From: DATARH01 sp963847345
GTDB taxonomy: Bacteria; Pseudomonadota; Alphaproteobacteria; ATCC43930; CGMCC-115725
NCBI GenBank assembly: GCA_963847345.1
Contig: CAWJZU010000013.1
Location: 62,001-126,000 of the forward strand
DNA length: 64,000 nucleotides
Direction: 5' to 3'
In this document: in pieces, positions 47,875 through 56,982 of the stretch
How positions within the stretch are numbered: position 1 is the stretch's first letter
Layout of the letters: every line of letters starts with the position of its first letter
Made by a program: the position numbers and the translations under genes
The notes under the pieces: model-generated
The model's input: the letters and a program-made list of their open reading frames with translations, nothing else
What the model was told of the DNA's origin: nothing
The model's database searches: none

Positions 47875-49095
47875 ATGAACCGGCTGCTGCAGGATCTGCG
47901 AATCGTCGAATTCTCGGCCTTCGTCGCGGCGCCGCTCGGCGGCATGACGATGGCGCAGTTCGGCGCCGAGGTGATCCGCATCGATCCGGTCGGCGGCGCG
48001 ATCGACCACAACCGCTGGCCGGTGACCGACAGCGGCGCCAGCCTCTATTGGGCCGGGCTCAACAAGGCGAAGCGCTCGGTCGCGCTGGCGCTCGACAGAC
48101 CGGAAGGGCGCGAGTTGGCGCAGGCGATCGCGACCGCTCCCGGAGCCGGCGGCGGCATCGTATTGACCAACCTGCCGCCGCGTTCCGGTCTCGACTACGC
48201 CAACTTGAAGGCAAAGCGCGCCGACGTAATCCTGCTGCGCCTCCTCGGCAACCGCGACGGGAGCGCCGCGGTCGATTACACGGTCAACGCCGCGAGCGGA
48301 TTCCCGCTGGTCACTGGCAACAACACCGGTTCCGGCGCCAGCGCACTGCCGGTCAACCATGTCCTGCCGGCCTGGGACATCGCGGCGGGTCTATATCTCT
48401 CGACCGCCTTGCTCGTTGCCGAGCGACACCGCGCCCGCACCGGCGAAGGGCAGGAGGTCACGGCGTCGCTCAGCGACGTCATGCTCGCTACGGTCGGCCA
48501 TCTCGGTTATGTCGGCGACGTCCACATCAATGGACGGGCGAGGCCGGCGATCGGCAACGATTTGTACGGCAGCTTCGGGCGTGATTTCGCGACGGCCGAC
48601 GGCCGCCGCGTCATCATCATCGCGTTGACGCCGCGGCAATGGCGGGCGATCGGCCAGGCCACCGGGCTCGCCGATAAGCTGGCGATGATCGGCGCGATGA
48701 TGGAGGTCGATCTCGACACCGAGACCGGCCGCTACGAGGCGCGCGACGCGATCGCGGCGTTATTGGCGCGCTGGTGCGCGAAGAAGACCCTGGCCGAGAT
48801 CCGCGAAGCCTTCGGCGGTACCGGCGTCCTGTGGGGGCCGTTCCAGGATTTTGTGCAGCTCGTACGCGACGACCCGCGCTGCTCGCCGCGTAACCCGCTC
48901 TTCGCCGAGATCGATCAGCCCGGTATCGGCCGCTATCCGATGCCGGGCCTGCCGCTCGATTTCTCGGCGGGCCAGCGCCAGCCGACCCGCCCCGCGCCGC
49001 GCCTCGGCGAGCACACGGAGCAGGTTCTCCGCGAGCTGCTCGGTCTCTCGGCCGGGGAAATTTCGCGGTTGCGCGAGGCCGGCGTCGCCGCCTGA
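47875..49095 (+). CDS. family III CoA transferase, 2-methylfumaryl-CoA isomerase (Mct)-like
   Basis: A 406-residue CaiB/BaiF protein. Its sequence strongly recalls, from memory, mesaconyl-C1-CoA:C4-CoA transferase (2-methylfumaryl-CoA isomerase) of the 3-hydroxypropionate cycle. Landmarks are SAFVAAPLGGMTMAQFGAEV, IDPVGGAIDHNRWPVT, LYWAGLNKAKRSVALALDRP, VNHVLPAWDIAAGLYLSTAL and PRLGEHTEQVLRELLGLS, with the catalytic Asp probably in PAWDI. The reaction moves CoA within one molecule. In this organism it may serve a C5-dicarboxylate or itaconate/mesaconate route. Exact substrate not proven. Confidence 0.82.
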   Translation: MNRLLQDLRIVEFSAFVAAPLGGMTMAQFGAEVIRIDPVGGAIDHNRWPVTDSGASLYWAGLNKAKRSVALALDRPEGRELAQAIATAPGAGGGIVLTNLPPRSGLDYANLKAKRADVILLRLLGNRDGSAAVDYTVNAASGFPLVTGNNTGSGASALPVNHVLPAWDIAAGLYLSTALLVAERHRARTGEGQEVTASLSDVMLATVGHLGYVGDVHINGRARPAIGNDLYGSFGRDFATADGRRVIIIALTPRQWRAIGQATGLADKLAMIGAMMEVDLDTETGRYEARDAIAALLARWCAKKTLAEIREAFGGTGVLWGPFQDFVQLVRDDPRCSPRNPLFAEIDQPGIGRYPMPGLPLDFSAGQRQPTRPAPRLGEHTEQVLRELLGLSAGEISRLREAGVAA

Positions 49096-49248
49096 TTCTA
49101 CGCTACCTGGCGATTACGGTTCTGCTGCCGTCGACGGGCTCGACTGGCGCGCGTCAACGACACCTCACCATCGGCGAATGTTTAACGGAGTTTTAAGCAC
49201 TTTGTGCGAGTTTCCTTCTGGAACGAGCCGGCTCGCATTGGAGACAGA

Positions 49249-49593
49249 ATGGTTGCGATCCGAAATCTCGGCGGCACCCCTTGCTGCCGCGTTTTCGATT
49301 CTCTCCTGGCATGCTTCGCGATCGGCTTATTTCTGCCGTTGATGGCGGCAGTCACAGTCGCAATCAAAGCCAATAGCGGCGGTCCTGTGTTGGGATGCCG
49401 ACATCGTGTCTGCCGCAACGGCCGATGGATTAAAGCACTTGAGTTCCGCATGACGGTGAAGCCCAACCGCCGGACGATGCAGGTGCATCGGTTTCTGCAC
49501 CGGACCCGCATCGACACATTACCGCAGGTATTCAACGTGCTGCGCGGCGAGCTGACGTTCATCGGCAACGATCGCCCCGGCTTTCTGACATAA
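49249..49593 (+). CDS. short bacterial sugar transferase-domain protein, 114 aa
   Basis: It resembles the core of polyprenyl-phosphate sugar-1-phosphate transferases (WcaJ/PssA type). One helix (RVFDSLLACFAIGLFLPLMA) is followed by NSGGPVLGCRHRVCRNGRWI, FRMTV, then RFLHRTRIDTLPQVFNVLRG with ELTFIGNDRPG. Full domains have about 190 residues, so this is a minimal version that lacks the long insert. The Asp-Glu pair of the family is here Ile-Asp-Thr (RIDTLPQ), so activity is doubtful. ATG 49249 follows GGAG. Confidence 0.7.
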   Translation: MVAIRNLGGTPCCRVFDSLLACFAIGLFLPLMAAVTVAIKANSGGPVLGCRHRVCRNGRWIKALEFRMTVKPNRRTMQVHRFLHRTRIDTLPQVFNVLRGELTFIGNDRPGFLT

Positions 49594-49786
49594 ACACCGA
49601 CGATACACAACCCGAGTTGCCGCAATGGCGCGGCTGGCGTGGTGAGGGCGGCTTGGCAAGTGGGAACCTCACTTGCGGCGGAGTGAGGGTTTTTTGGATA
49701 GGGCGAGATTTCGTCGGGTTCAGTAAGGGTCGCTTAACTCGTTTGCGCCATCCTCATGAACGATCATACTTTCGGGACACGAAACC

Positions 49787-49978
49787 ATGCGGCCCACCTT
49801 TCACTCAGCCTCTCCGCGTCACTGTCGCGAACGGGATGGTATCGTTGATCACATCAGGGATGGCGTCCTTCGGCCGGAATCCGACCGGCTGCCCCTTCAT
49901 ATCGCGGGGCCGATCATCATCGCGCTGAGTTTGTCGTTGTGGGGCGGCATCGGCTTTATTATAAGCTCGTTGCTATAG
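49787..49978 (+). CDS. possible small membrane protein, 63 aa
   Basis: The frame ends in a good transmembrane helix (IAGPIIIALSLSLWGGIGFI) after a charged stretch DHIRDGVLRPESDRL. The N-terminal 15 residues look less like coding sequence, so the true start may be later. No ribosome site stands out. The gaps 49594-49786 and 49979-50230 show nothing else. Confidence 0.4.
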   Translation: MRPTFHSASPRHCRERDGIVDHIRDGVLRPESDRLPLHIAGPIIIALSLSLWGGIGFIISSLL

Positions 49979-50230
49979 TCCTTTTTTCCGCCGGGCAAAC
50001 CCCACAGCTACAGCGCAATGCGGTCGTGTGTCGCGGCCAGTTATATAACCTAGGCGTGCGGTCAAAACCGCTCGGACTAGCGGGAGTATGCGTGCCGGTT
50101 GTTGGTCACCGGCACCGCGACCTCGATGCGGGCCGGCGGTGAAATTTCACAGGATCGGCGTGTCGCCGCATCGCCGATTACAAACCCGGCCGATCTCTCA
50201 TGCACTAACGCCGGGAACACCGCCCGTCAG

Positions 50231-50569
50231 CTATACCGATCCTCCCGACTGCTGTTCCTCGTTCGCCATCGCCTTCACCGACACCGCTGCCGTGGCTACG
50301 TCGCGCGGGTAGGCCCGGCGGGTCGGGAGAACGAAAAACCCGGCGCTAGCTGTCGGGATCAGCATAATGAGAAAAGTCCACATCAGCCCGGTGTCGCCGC
50401 CGCCGAGCCAGCGCGACATCCGGCCGAACAGCGGCGGCGCGGCGCCCTCGAAAACCGAGCGGATCGACATCCGGCCGGCGTCGCCGCGGCCCCACATGCG
50501 CGGATCGACGATATCGTGCCGCGCCGCATCGATCGGCGCGATCGCCGCGGCCAGAGCCGCCGCCCCCAA
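50231..50569 (-). pseudogene. C-terminal fragment of an MFS transporter
   Basis: The minus-strand translation reads APIDAARHDIVDPRMWGRGD, then RSVFEGAAPPLFGRMSRWLG, a helix TGLMWTFLIMLIPTASAGFF and RRAYPRDVATAAVSVKA. This is the last part of an MFS transporter, ending normally. The first ten or so helices are absent. Its 5' edge abuts, head to head, an N-terminal MFS fragment on the plus strand. Confidence 0.7.
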
Positions 50570-50577
50570 GGATCGTC

Positions 50578-50760
50578 GTGATGGCCGCCGTGCTCGGCCT
50601 CGATTCAGCCGACAAGGGAGCTCTGTCGGCCGTGTCGGGTCAGCTCAAAAAAGCGTTCGACATCGGCAATGTCGAGATCGGGCTGCTACTCGCCGTCGTC
50701 GCCGCACCCTATCGGCCAGGACGCCCATCGGCAGCGTGGCTATCGCGCCCGCAAATCACC
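50578..50760 (+). pseudogene. N-terminal fragment of an MFS transporter
   Basis: MMAAVLGLDSADKGALSAVS, then QLKKAFDIGNVEIGLLLAVV, matches the first helix and loop of MFS transporters. After that the frame is lost, although TPIGSV in another frame around 50725 looks like the next conserved block. It lies 8 bases from the inverted C-terminal fragment; together they look like one transporter broken by inversion and deletion. Confidence 0.65.
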
Positions 50761-51130
50761 TGGAAGCGTCCGGGACCGCCCAAGCGCATCGAAGGCACGC
50801 CCCCTGACCCGATCGAAAAACGAAAGAAAGCCTTCCGCCGCAAAGCTCTGGCTCGACATCTTTAACAATACCGGCGGAGACCAGCGATCGATACTGTCTT
50901 ACGCCTTCAATGAGACTGGACTGCACAGAATTTCCCGGAAAGCAAATCGACATTTTTTAATCCAAATTAGTTCCAATCTTGAGTGCAACCCCAATGCGCA
51001 AGATGGACGGCGCGTCCATTCTTCGGTTCCACCATTAAAGCTGAGACCGAGAAATACGCAGCTCGTAACCGAGCGATGCTCGTCTTCTTAACGCTTCCGT
51101 ACCGCGACCGATCCTTCGACGCAGATTGGA
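50761..51130. other. gap without recognisable gene
   Basis: No frame in this 370-base stretch looks coding, and composition drops toward A+T around 50930-50980. It follows the broken MFS gene and precedes the 3' end of the Crp/Fnr regulator. I see no clear hairpin or repeat. Confidence 0.5.
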
Positions 51131-51892
51131 TCAAAGCGATGCGGCGATCGGTTCGGGAATCGGCCTCGGCTGCAGATAATCCTGTCTGAAATCCGCAAGT
51201 GCCGCGAGTTCCTCGACGTTTCGAATCTCGAACCGCTGATGCTTGACCCGAAGGAGGCCTTCGTCCTGCAGCTGATGCAGCACACGATTGACGTAGGGAA
51301 TGCTCAGGCCCAGCGCGTCGCCGATTATCTCCTGCGTCAACGGCAGCCGAAACGTGTTGTTGTCCTCCGTCAGTCCGAGCCGCCGCAGCCGGGTCAGGAG
51401 TTCAAGAAAGAAATGCGCCAGGCGCTCGGGGGCGGTGCGCCGGCCGACCGCGATCAGATGCTCCGCCAGGACAGCTGCGTCGTTGGAGAACGACCAGAAC
51501 AACTGGGTGGCCAGCTGCGGCTGGCTGTCGTTCAGTGTCGCAAGCCGCGGCAACGGGATCGGGTGAATAACCGAATGCGTCAGCGTCTTGACCGAAAACA
51601 GCGCGGTTTCGAAGCGACAGCTGTTGATTCCGGCGAAATCCCCCGGCAATAGAATATTGACGATCTGGCGCTGTCCGTCGCGCAAGATCCGGTACCGGAT
51701 CGCGACACCTTCCGCGATCAGGTAGACTGCGGGACACGGTCGCCCTTCGCTGACGATTTCGCGCCCCGCGGCGATACCGCGGCCGGCCCCGTTCAGATCA
51801 AGCAGGTCTATCAGCTGATCCACCAGCGGCGGCAGTGTACCGGAAAACCTTTGGTTGATAAGTGAACCGGGCCGTGCCGATTCGACAGTCAT
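51131..51892 (-). CDS. Crp/Fnr-family transcription regulator
   Basis: 253 residues: an N-terminal cyclic-nucleotide-type beta-roll (VSEGRPCPAVYLIAEGVAIR, then VNILLPGDFAGINSCRF), a dimer helix, and a C-terminal winged helix (LPLTQEIIGDALGLSIPYVN then RVLHQLQDEGLL). The FNR cysteine set for an iron-sulfur cluster is absent. It is divergent from the porin across a 600-base region holding a duplicated control segment, so the porin is the natural first target to consider. Confidence 0.92.
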   Translation of the reverse strand: MTVESARPGSLINQRFSGTLPPLVDQLIDLLDLNGAGRGIAAGREIVSEGRPCPAVYLIAEGVAIRYRILRDGQRQIVNILLPGDFAGINSCRFETALFSVKTLTHSVIHPIPLPRLATLNDSQPQLATQLFWSFSNDAAVLAEHLIAVGRRTAPERLAHFFLELLTRLRRLGLTEDNNTFRLPLTQEIIGDALGLSIPYVNRVLHQLQDEGLLRVKHQRFEIRNVEELAALADFRQDYLQPRPIPEPIAASL

Positions 51893-51924
51893 GAAGGTCC
51901 CCTCCCTATTCTCCCTTTTTATCG

Positions 51925-52380
51925 GTGCCGTTTGCCGGCGCCGATCTCATTGTGATCGCCGTCCCACATGGCGGCCGATTTGCACGTTGCCGCCACCAGC
52001 TCACGTTACCATCCGTGAAGCAGATTTCTGATTATCCTTTAGGTAGAGTCGGCCACCCTAAGCTTAGCCTTTTTTACTCATGTATATGAATCCGATCCCT
52101 CCTGCGTTTCAAAACCCAGCAGGTTCATAAACTCCCCACAAGTGGCGGCACCGTCGAGAAAACCCGCGATGGACGGGCAAACCGGGCCGCACCGGATTTG
52201 TCCGGTACCGCTTCCAGTGCCGAAATCATTGTGGCCGATCTGCAACACGGCGGCCGATTTGCACATTGTCGCCTGTTGCTGACATTGGCAACAGCGAAGC
52301 GGAACTCCGAATCTGCCTTTAGATGAAACAGGTTACGCCTGCACTGCTTCTTTCTGATTCAGATAAATGAATCTGATTGC
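51925..52380. repeat. imperfect ~175-bp direct duplication upstream of the porin
   Basis: Copy A (about 51925-52100) and copy B (about 52203-52380) align along their length. The best block is ATGGCGGCCGATTTGCACGT against ACGGCGGCCGATTTGCACAT, preceded in both by CATTGTG. The copies also share a GAAGC...CTTTAG stretch and end in the AT-rich palindromic motif (ATGTATATGAATCCGAT against AGATAAATGAATCTGAT). About 100 bases separate them. No frame looks coding, so this is probably a duplicated promoter/operator region between the regulator and the porin. Confidence 0.75.
52356..52373. promoter_or_regulatory. candidate operator upstream of the porin
   Basis: GATTCA-GATAAA-TGAATC is a perfect 6-bp inverted repeat with a 6-base centre, the size expected for a Crp/Fnr-type dimer, although the half-site is not the classic TGTGA or TTGAT. 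A related AT-rich palindrome is in the upstream duplicate near 52080. It lies about 125 bases before the porin start. Confidence 0.45.
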
Positions 52381-52496
52381 GTAAGGACCTTCGCGCGAAA
52401 GCCGAAGAAGTTTCCTCCCGAACCCAACCGTCAGGTTGGATTGCGCAACTTCGACGCCGCCGCCGAGCCCGGTGGGCGTTCAACGGGGGGAGAGAC

Positions 52497-54084
52497 ATGA
52501 AAAAACGGCAAGGCGCCAAGATCGCCGCGGTCGTCACCGCCGCATTGACCGTGCCGATCGCGCTTGGAGCAACGCCGGTTCAGGCCGACGAAGTGTTAGA
52601 CCTGCGGGCTAACCAGGAGCTTCTCCAGCGGCGCGTCGATCAGCTGGCGCAGGCGATGGTGCCCGGCAATATGTTCGGCGTCGGCGGGCCGCCGGGCCCC
52701 GTCAACGTGCAGATGACCGGCGGCAGCTTCCCGCGCTCGTTCCTGATCCCCGGCACCGATACCTCGATCCGGGTCGGCGGCGAAATTCGGCTGCTCAGCC
52801 TTTTCTGGGTCACCGGCGGCAACCCGAACGCACAATCGACGAGCACCAACGCCGGCACTACCGGACAGCTGAACAATATCCCGCTGACCGGTCGTACGGT
52901 CGGTTCGAGCGCATGGATTGCCCGTGAGCGCAGCAACAACATCTTTAACATGTCGCCGCAGCAATCGAAGCTGAGTGTGGAGACCCGCACTCCGACCGCT
53001 TGGGGCGAGGCGCGCAGCTTCCTCGAATTCGACTTCGCGGGCGGCACCAATTCGAGCAACGATCCTCTGGCCGGCTCTAACAGCCTGACTCCCCGTCTGC
53101 GATATGCGTACGGGACCTTGGGACCGTTGCTGTTCGGCCAGGCCAATTCGAACTTCAACGATTCCGACGCCGGGATGGAGAGCCTTCAGTTCGGCGGTCT
53201 GATCGGCGGCGGCGGCCCGTCGCGCATACCGCAGATCCGCTATACACAGCCGCTCGGCGGGTGGGGTCTGCTGGGTGCCTTGTCGCTGTCGGCGGAGGCG
53301 CCTGAGCCCACGCTGTGGGCGCCGGGAAGTAGTGCCCCCGGTGTATTCGGCCAGGACCCGACCGAACTCGGTGACGCTGGCGCCGGCGACCGGCGCTTTC
53401 GCCCCCCTTGGCACACCCGCCAACCCGCTGAAGCCCGGCGCGCCCGATATCGTCGCGGCCTGGTACATCCCGCAGCCCTGGGGGCACGTCGACTTTGCCG
53501 CCGTCTGGCGTCCCGCGCTCATTGTCAGCACACCATTCGGCGAACCGCTGACCTCAGGTGTCGACCGAAGGTATATGGGTTGGGGCTTCAATTTCAGCGG
53601 CGACGTGAAGCCGCGCTGGTTCGGCTGGGACAAGGACTTCTTCACCTGGAACGTTATCGGCGGCGAGGCGATGGGGCGCTACCTCTATGCCGGTGGCGGC
53701 AGCGTCCTAAGCCTCGTCAGCAATCTTACCGGCAACACGCTGGCGACCAATTCCGTACTGATCAAGCCGACGACCGGGTTTGCCGGCAACATCGCCTATC
53801 GGCATCAATGGACGCCGGAACTCCGTTCGAATGTCGGCGTCGGCATCTGGAAGCTCGATATTAACGGTCTGAATGGCGCCGTGTGCCCGGCGGCATCGCA
53901 AGCTAATGCGAGCGGCGGCTGCGGGCTCAATGAACGCTTGCTGATGGGTCAGGCCAACGTGATCTGGCAGCCGGTCGCGTTTGTCGATTTCGGTCTCGAA
54001 TACACCTACGGCCTTCGGAAGGTCTTTTCTGGAGCAATGGGTAATGAGCACGTGATCACCAATCGCATGCGCATTCGGTTCTGA
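52497..54084 (+). CDS. outer-membrane porin-like beta-barrel, apparent frameshift
   Basis: About 528 residues. A signal peptide (AAVVTAALTVPIALGATPVQA) precedes a short coiled coil (ELLQRRVDQLAQAM), then a barrel with alternating strands (IRVGGEIRLLSLFWV, TRTPTAWGEARSFLEFDFAG) and a C-terminal aromatic (ITNRMRIRF). It resembles DcaP-like trimeric porins. The frame breaks at about 53370: FGQDPTEL should continue into VTLAPATGAFAPLGTPANPL, prevented by one extra G. A GGGGGGAG ribosome site precedes ATG 52497. The Crp/Fnr gene is divergent upstream. Confidence 0.85.
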
Positions 54085-54103
54085 GCACGGCCGAGATGTA
54101 ACC

Positions 54104-54126
54104 GCCCGCCGGTTCCCCCGGCGGGC
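54104..54126 (+). terminator. hairpin after the porin gene
   Basis: GCCCGCCGG and CCGGCGGGC pair perfectly (9 bp, loop TTCCC), 20 bases after the porin stop. No U-run follows, so it is a terminator-like hairpin rather than a proven intrinsic terminator. Confidence 0.55.
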
Positions 54127-54160
54127 ATTCGGTTGAAATGGGTCGGACAAGGGCAATACG

Positions 54161-54661
54161 ATGATCCAGCTGATTGATCACCTTCCCGGCAACGTCGTCG
54201 GTATCGTCGCGCGCGGGCGAGTAACGCGGGAGGAGTGTGAGGACATACTCCAGCCGGCGATGGATCTTTCGGCGCGGCGCCACGACAAGGTGCGGCTTTA
54301 TTATGAAATCGGGTCGCGCTATCCCGGCGCGGGCTGGGATCCCCTTGATATTGACGCGTCCCAGCTGGAGCGGGTGGCGATCGTCAGTGATGCTGCATGG
54401 ATACCGTGGATCATCAACGCGCTGCGTTTCCTGATTGCCGGCGAGGTGCGCGTTTTCGCCAAAGAGGAAGCGGAAGAGGGGCTTGCCTGGATCGCGGCTC
54501 CTGGCGAGGAAGCGTGTGACGAGCCTGCTAGTTCGCCGCCTCGGCCGCTTCGGGCGCGTCCCGCTTCGCCGCCTCGATCGCCGCGGCCTTCTGCTCGACG
54601 AGCCCGACCAGGTGATCGACAATATCGGCGTCTTTCAGCCGATGGTCGGCAACGCCACTGA
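54161..54661 (+). CDS. SpoIIAA/STAS-like protein with suspect C-terminal extension
   Basis: The first 118 residues fit the SpoIIAA-like (lipid-binding STAS-related) family: IQLIDHLPGNVVGIVARGRV, LYYEIGSRYPGAGWD, ERVAIVSDAAWIPWIINALR and EVRVFAKEEAEEGLAWI. Family members end about there. The frame instead runs on for about 45 Pro/Arg/Ser-rich residues that lie antisense to the 3' end of ispG, overlapping it by 134 bases. A missed stop from a small sequence error near 54510 is likely, but I cannot prove it. Confidence 0.75.
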   Translation: MIQLIDHLPGNVVGIVARGRVTREECEDILQPAMDLSARRHDKVRLYYEIGSRYPGAGWDPLDIDASQLERVAIVSDAAWIPWIINALRFLIAGEVRVFAKEEAEEGLAWIAAPGEEACDEPASSPPRPLRARPASPPRSPRPSARRARPGDRQYRRLSADGRQRH

Positions 54662-55661
54662 CATAGACCTGGTGCGTGTTGTTGCCGCCACCCGTGAAGC
54701 CGATATCGGTCTCGCGGGCCTCTCCGGGCCCGTTAACGACACAGCCGATCACCGACAGCGTCATCGGCGTCGTGATGTGAGCGAGCCGCTCCTCCAGCAC
54801 CTCGACGGTCTTGATGACCTGAAATTGCTGGCGCGCGCAGGACGGACACGAAATCACCGTAACACCCCGGCGGCGCAGGCCCAGTGACTTCAATATGTCG
54901 TAGCCGACCTTGACCTCCTCGACCGGGTCGGCCGACAGCGACACGCGGATCGTGTCGCCGATCCCGGCCCAAAGCAGCATCCCAATGCCGATTGACGATT
55001 TGACCGTGCCCATGCGCAGCGCCCCGGCCTCGGTGATGCCGAGGTGCAGCGGGTAATCGCACGCCTCGGCCAGCCCCTGATACGCGGCGACGGCGAGGAA
55101 CACGTCGGACGCCTTGCAGGAAATCTTGAACTCGAAGAAGTCGTTGTCCTCGAGGATCTTGGCGTGAGTCAGCGCGCTTTCGACCATCGCCTCCGGGCAC
55201 GGCTCGCCGTATTTCTCCAAGAGGTCGCGTTCGAGCGAGCCGGCGTTGACGCCTATCCGCATCGAGCAGCCGTGGTCGCGGGCCGCCTTGATCACCTCGC
55301 GGACCCGCTCCGCGGAACCGATATTGCCAGGATTGATGCGCAGGCAGGCGGCGCCGCTCTGCGCCGCCTCGATCGCGCGCCGATAATGGAAATGGATGTC
55401 GGCGACGATCGGCACCGCGACTTGCGGCACGATTCGCTTCAGCGCCAGCGCCAATTCCTGGTCCGGGCACGACACGCGAACAATATCGGCGCCGGCCCGC
55501 TCAAGCGCCTGGATCTGCTCGACGGTCGCCTTGATGTCGCTGGTGACCGTGTTGGTCATCGACTGCACCGTGATCGGCGCGTCGCCGCCGACCGGCACCT
55601 TGCCGACATAAACCTTGCGGCAGGCGCGGCGCTGGATGTCGCGATAGGGCCGCACGCTCAT
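54528..55661 (-). CDS. ispG: 4-hydroxy-3-methylbut-2-en-1-yl diphosphate synthase
   Basis: A 377-residue iron-sulfur enzyme of the MEP isoprenoid pathway. It has the N-terminal barrel (VQSMTNTVTSDIKATVEQIQ, PIVADIHFHYRRAIEAAQSG) and the C-terminal [4Fe-4S] domain with cysteines in ISCPSCARQ and VIGCVVNGPGEARETDIGFT. It converts methylerythritol cyclodiphosphate to HMBPP. It lies 89 bases downstream of the RodZ-like gene on the same strand, an order often seen in alphaproteobacteria. Confidence 0.96.
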   Translation of the reverse strand: MSVRPYRDIQRRACRKVYVGKVPVGGDAPITVQSMTNTVTSDIKATVEQIQALERAGADIVRVSCPDQELALALKRIVPQVAVPIVADIHFHYRRAIEAAQSGAACLRINPGNIGSAERVREVIKAARDHGCSMRIGVNAGSLERDLLEKYGEPCPEAMVESALTHAKILEDNDFFEFKISCKASDVFLAVAAYQGLAEACDYPLHLGITEAGALRMGTVKSSIGIGMLLWAGIGDTIRVSLSADPVEEVKVGYDILKSLGLRRRGVTVISCPSCARQQFQVIKTVEVLEERLAHITTPMTLSVIGCVVNGPGEARETDIGFTGGGNNTHQVYVSGVADHRLKDADIVDHLVGLVEQKAAAIEAAKRDAPEAAEAAN

Positions 55662-55750
55662 CTCAAACCTCGTCGATTGCCGCTGCTTCGATATAGAACG
55701 CGCCGATGACAGAAAAAAGTCGGTGATAAGAACGCGTCGATAGCGGGCGC

Positions 55751-56833
55751 CTAGCCGCGCACCGCAGTGCCGGCCCGCAGCGCATCCGGTTCGAGTGTTA
55801 CGTTGCGGCGCAGTGTGCCGAGGGCGCCAAGCGCGGGGGCCGGCTTTCCATCCACCAACACTTCGAGCGCGCCGGCGTTGCCGGTGCGCAGGATCAGCCC
55901 GGACCTCGGCACCCGGTACGTCTCGCCGGTCTTCAGCACGCGCGCGAAGACAATTCCTTGATCGGCGTCGCGAATCTGCACCCAGGAATCGGCAAGCGCG
56001 CGGATGTCGATGCTGCCGGAGGGGGATGACGCCGCGTTCCCGCCGGGCTGGGGTGGGCTGGCGGCGGCGTTGTCGGTCGCGGCGCTCGATGCCGGCGCGG
56101 CGGGCGCGACAGCGCCGGGATCAGGCGCCAATGCCCTGCTGTCCTGCGCAACCGCACCCGCCACCGGTTGCGGCGGAGTCAGCAGGCCCGAGCTGAACTG
56201 TGGCGCTGCAGTCCCCCGCGGCGCGTTTGCGCCGACCGGTCCGGGTCGCGCCGGGGGCACGGCTGGCCTGGTCGTCGCGGCATCCAGGGCGGGTGTTCCG
56301 GTCTGCACCGAAGAGACCTGGACTGGTGGCGCCTGCGCGGTCAGTTTCTGCAACTCGGCCGGCACGTCGGCGACCCGCTCCGGGCGCTCGCGCTGGCCGG
56401 TATTGACATAGTACCAGGCACCATACCCAAACAGCGCCAGGACGAGGCCGGCCAGCAGCACCCGGCCGCCGGGAACCCCACGCTCGCCGAGCGGCACGGG
56501 GAGGGTCAGATCGGGGCGGGTCTGGACGTCCCCCGTGTCCTCGCGATAGCTGTCAAGAATGCGCTCGCCGTCGAGACCGAGATAGGTCGCGTAGGCCCGG
56601 ATGAAGCCGATCACGTAAGTCGGACCGGGCAGTTCCTCGGTGCGGCCCTGCTCGATCGCGGCGAGATAGACCGGCTTTATGCGCAAGGCGTCGGCGACCG
56701 CGTCGAGGTCGAGCCGGAGCTGCAGCCGGCGCTCGCGCAGCTTCTCGCCGGCGGCGTTGCGGATCGCCGACCGATCCAAATCGTCCTCTTCCGGCTCGCT
56801 AAACGGCGTTGTTATCCGCTGAAACAGGCTCAC
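55751..56833 (-). CDS. RodZ-like helix-turn-helix membrane protein
   Basis: 360 residues: a cytoplasmic HTH of the RodZ type (GEKLRERRLQLRLDLDAVAD, then PTYVIGFIRAYATYLGLDGE), one transmembrane helix (VLLAGLVLALFGYGAWYYV), a long Pro/Ala-rich linker, and a periplasmic DUF4115-like beta domain (DSWVQIRDADQGIVFARVLK). RodZ links MreB to the cell-wall elongation machinery. GTG 56833 is taken as start because of the strong GAGGGAG before it; a TTG at 56929 would add 32 unconvincing residues. Confidence 0.88.
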   Translation of the reverse strand: MSLFQRITTPFSEPEEDDLDRSAIRNAAGEKLRERRLQLRLDLDAVADALRIKPVYLAAIEQGRTEELPGPTYVIGFIRAYATYLGLDGERILDSYREDTGDVQTRPDLTLPVPLGERGVPGGRVLLAGLVLALFGYGAWYYVNTGQRERPERVADVPAELQKLTAQAPPVQVSSVQTGTPALDAATTRPAVPPARPGPVGANAPRGTAAPQFSSGLLTPPQPVAGAVAQDSRALAPDPGAVAPAAPASSAATDNAAASPPQPGGNAASSPSGSIDIRALADSWVQIRDADQGIVFARVLKTGETYRVPRSGLILRTGNAGALEVLVDGKPAPALGALGTLRRNVTLEPDALRAGTAVRG

Positions 56834-56982
56834 GCGGTCTCCCTCTTCCGGCAGTTCTGTCGCTGATTTTAGAAGAAAGCGTGCCTTGCGTCCAATCGGC
56901 GCGATCCGGTCCGGGGAAGTGTCCTCCAAATCAGGACACTATCCGATCCGGTCACCCTTCCGCCGGCGTTGAAAACAATCGC

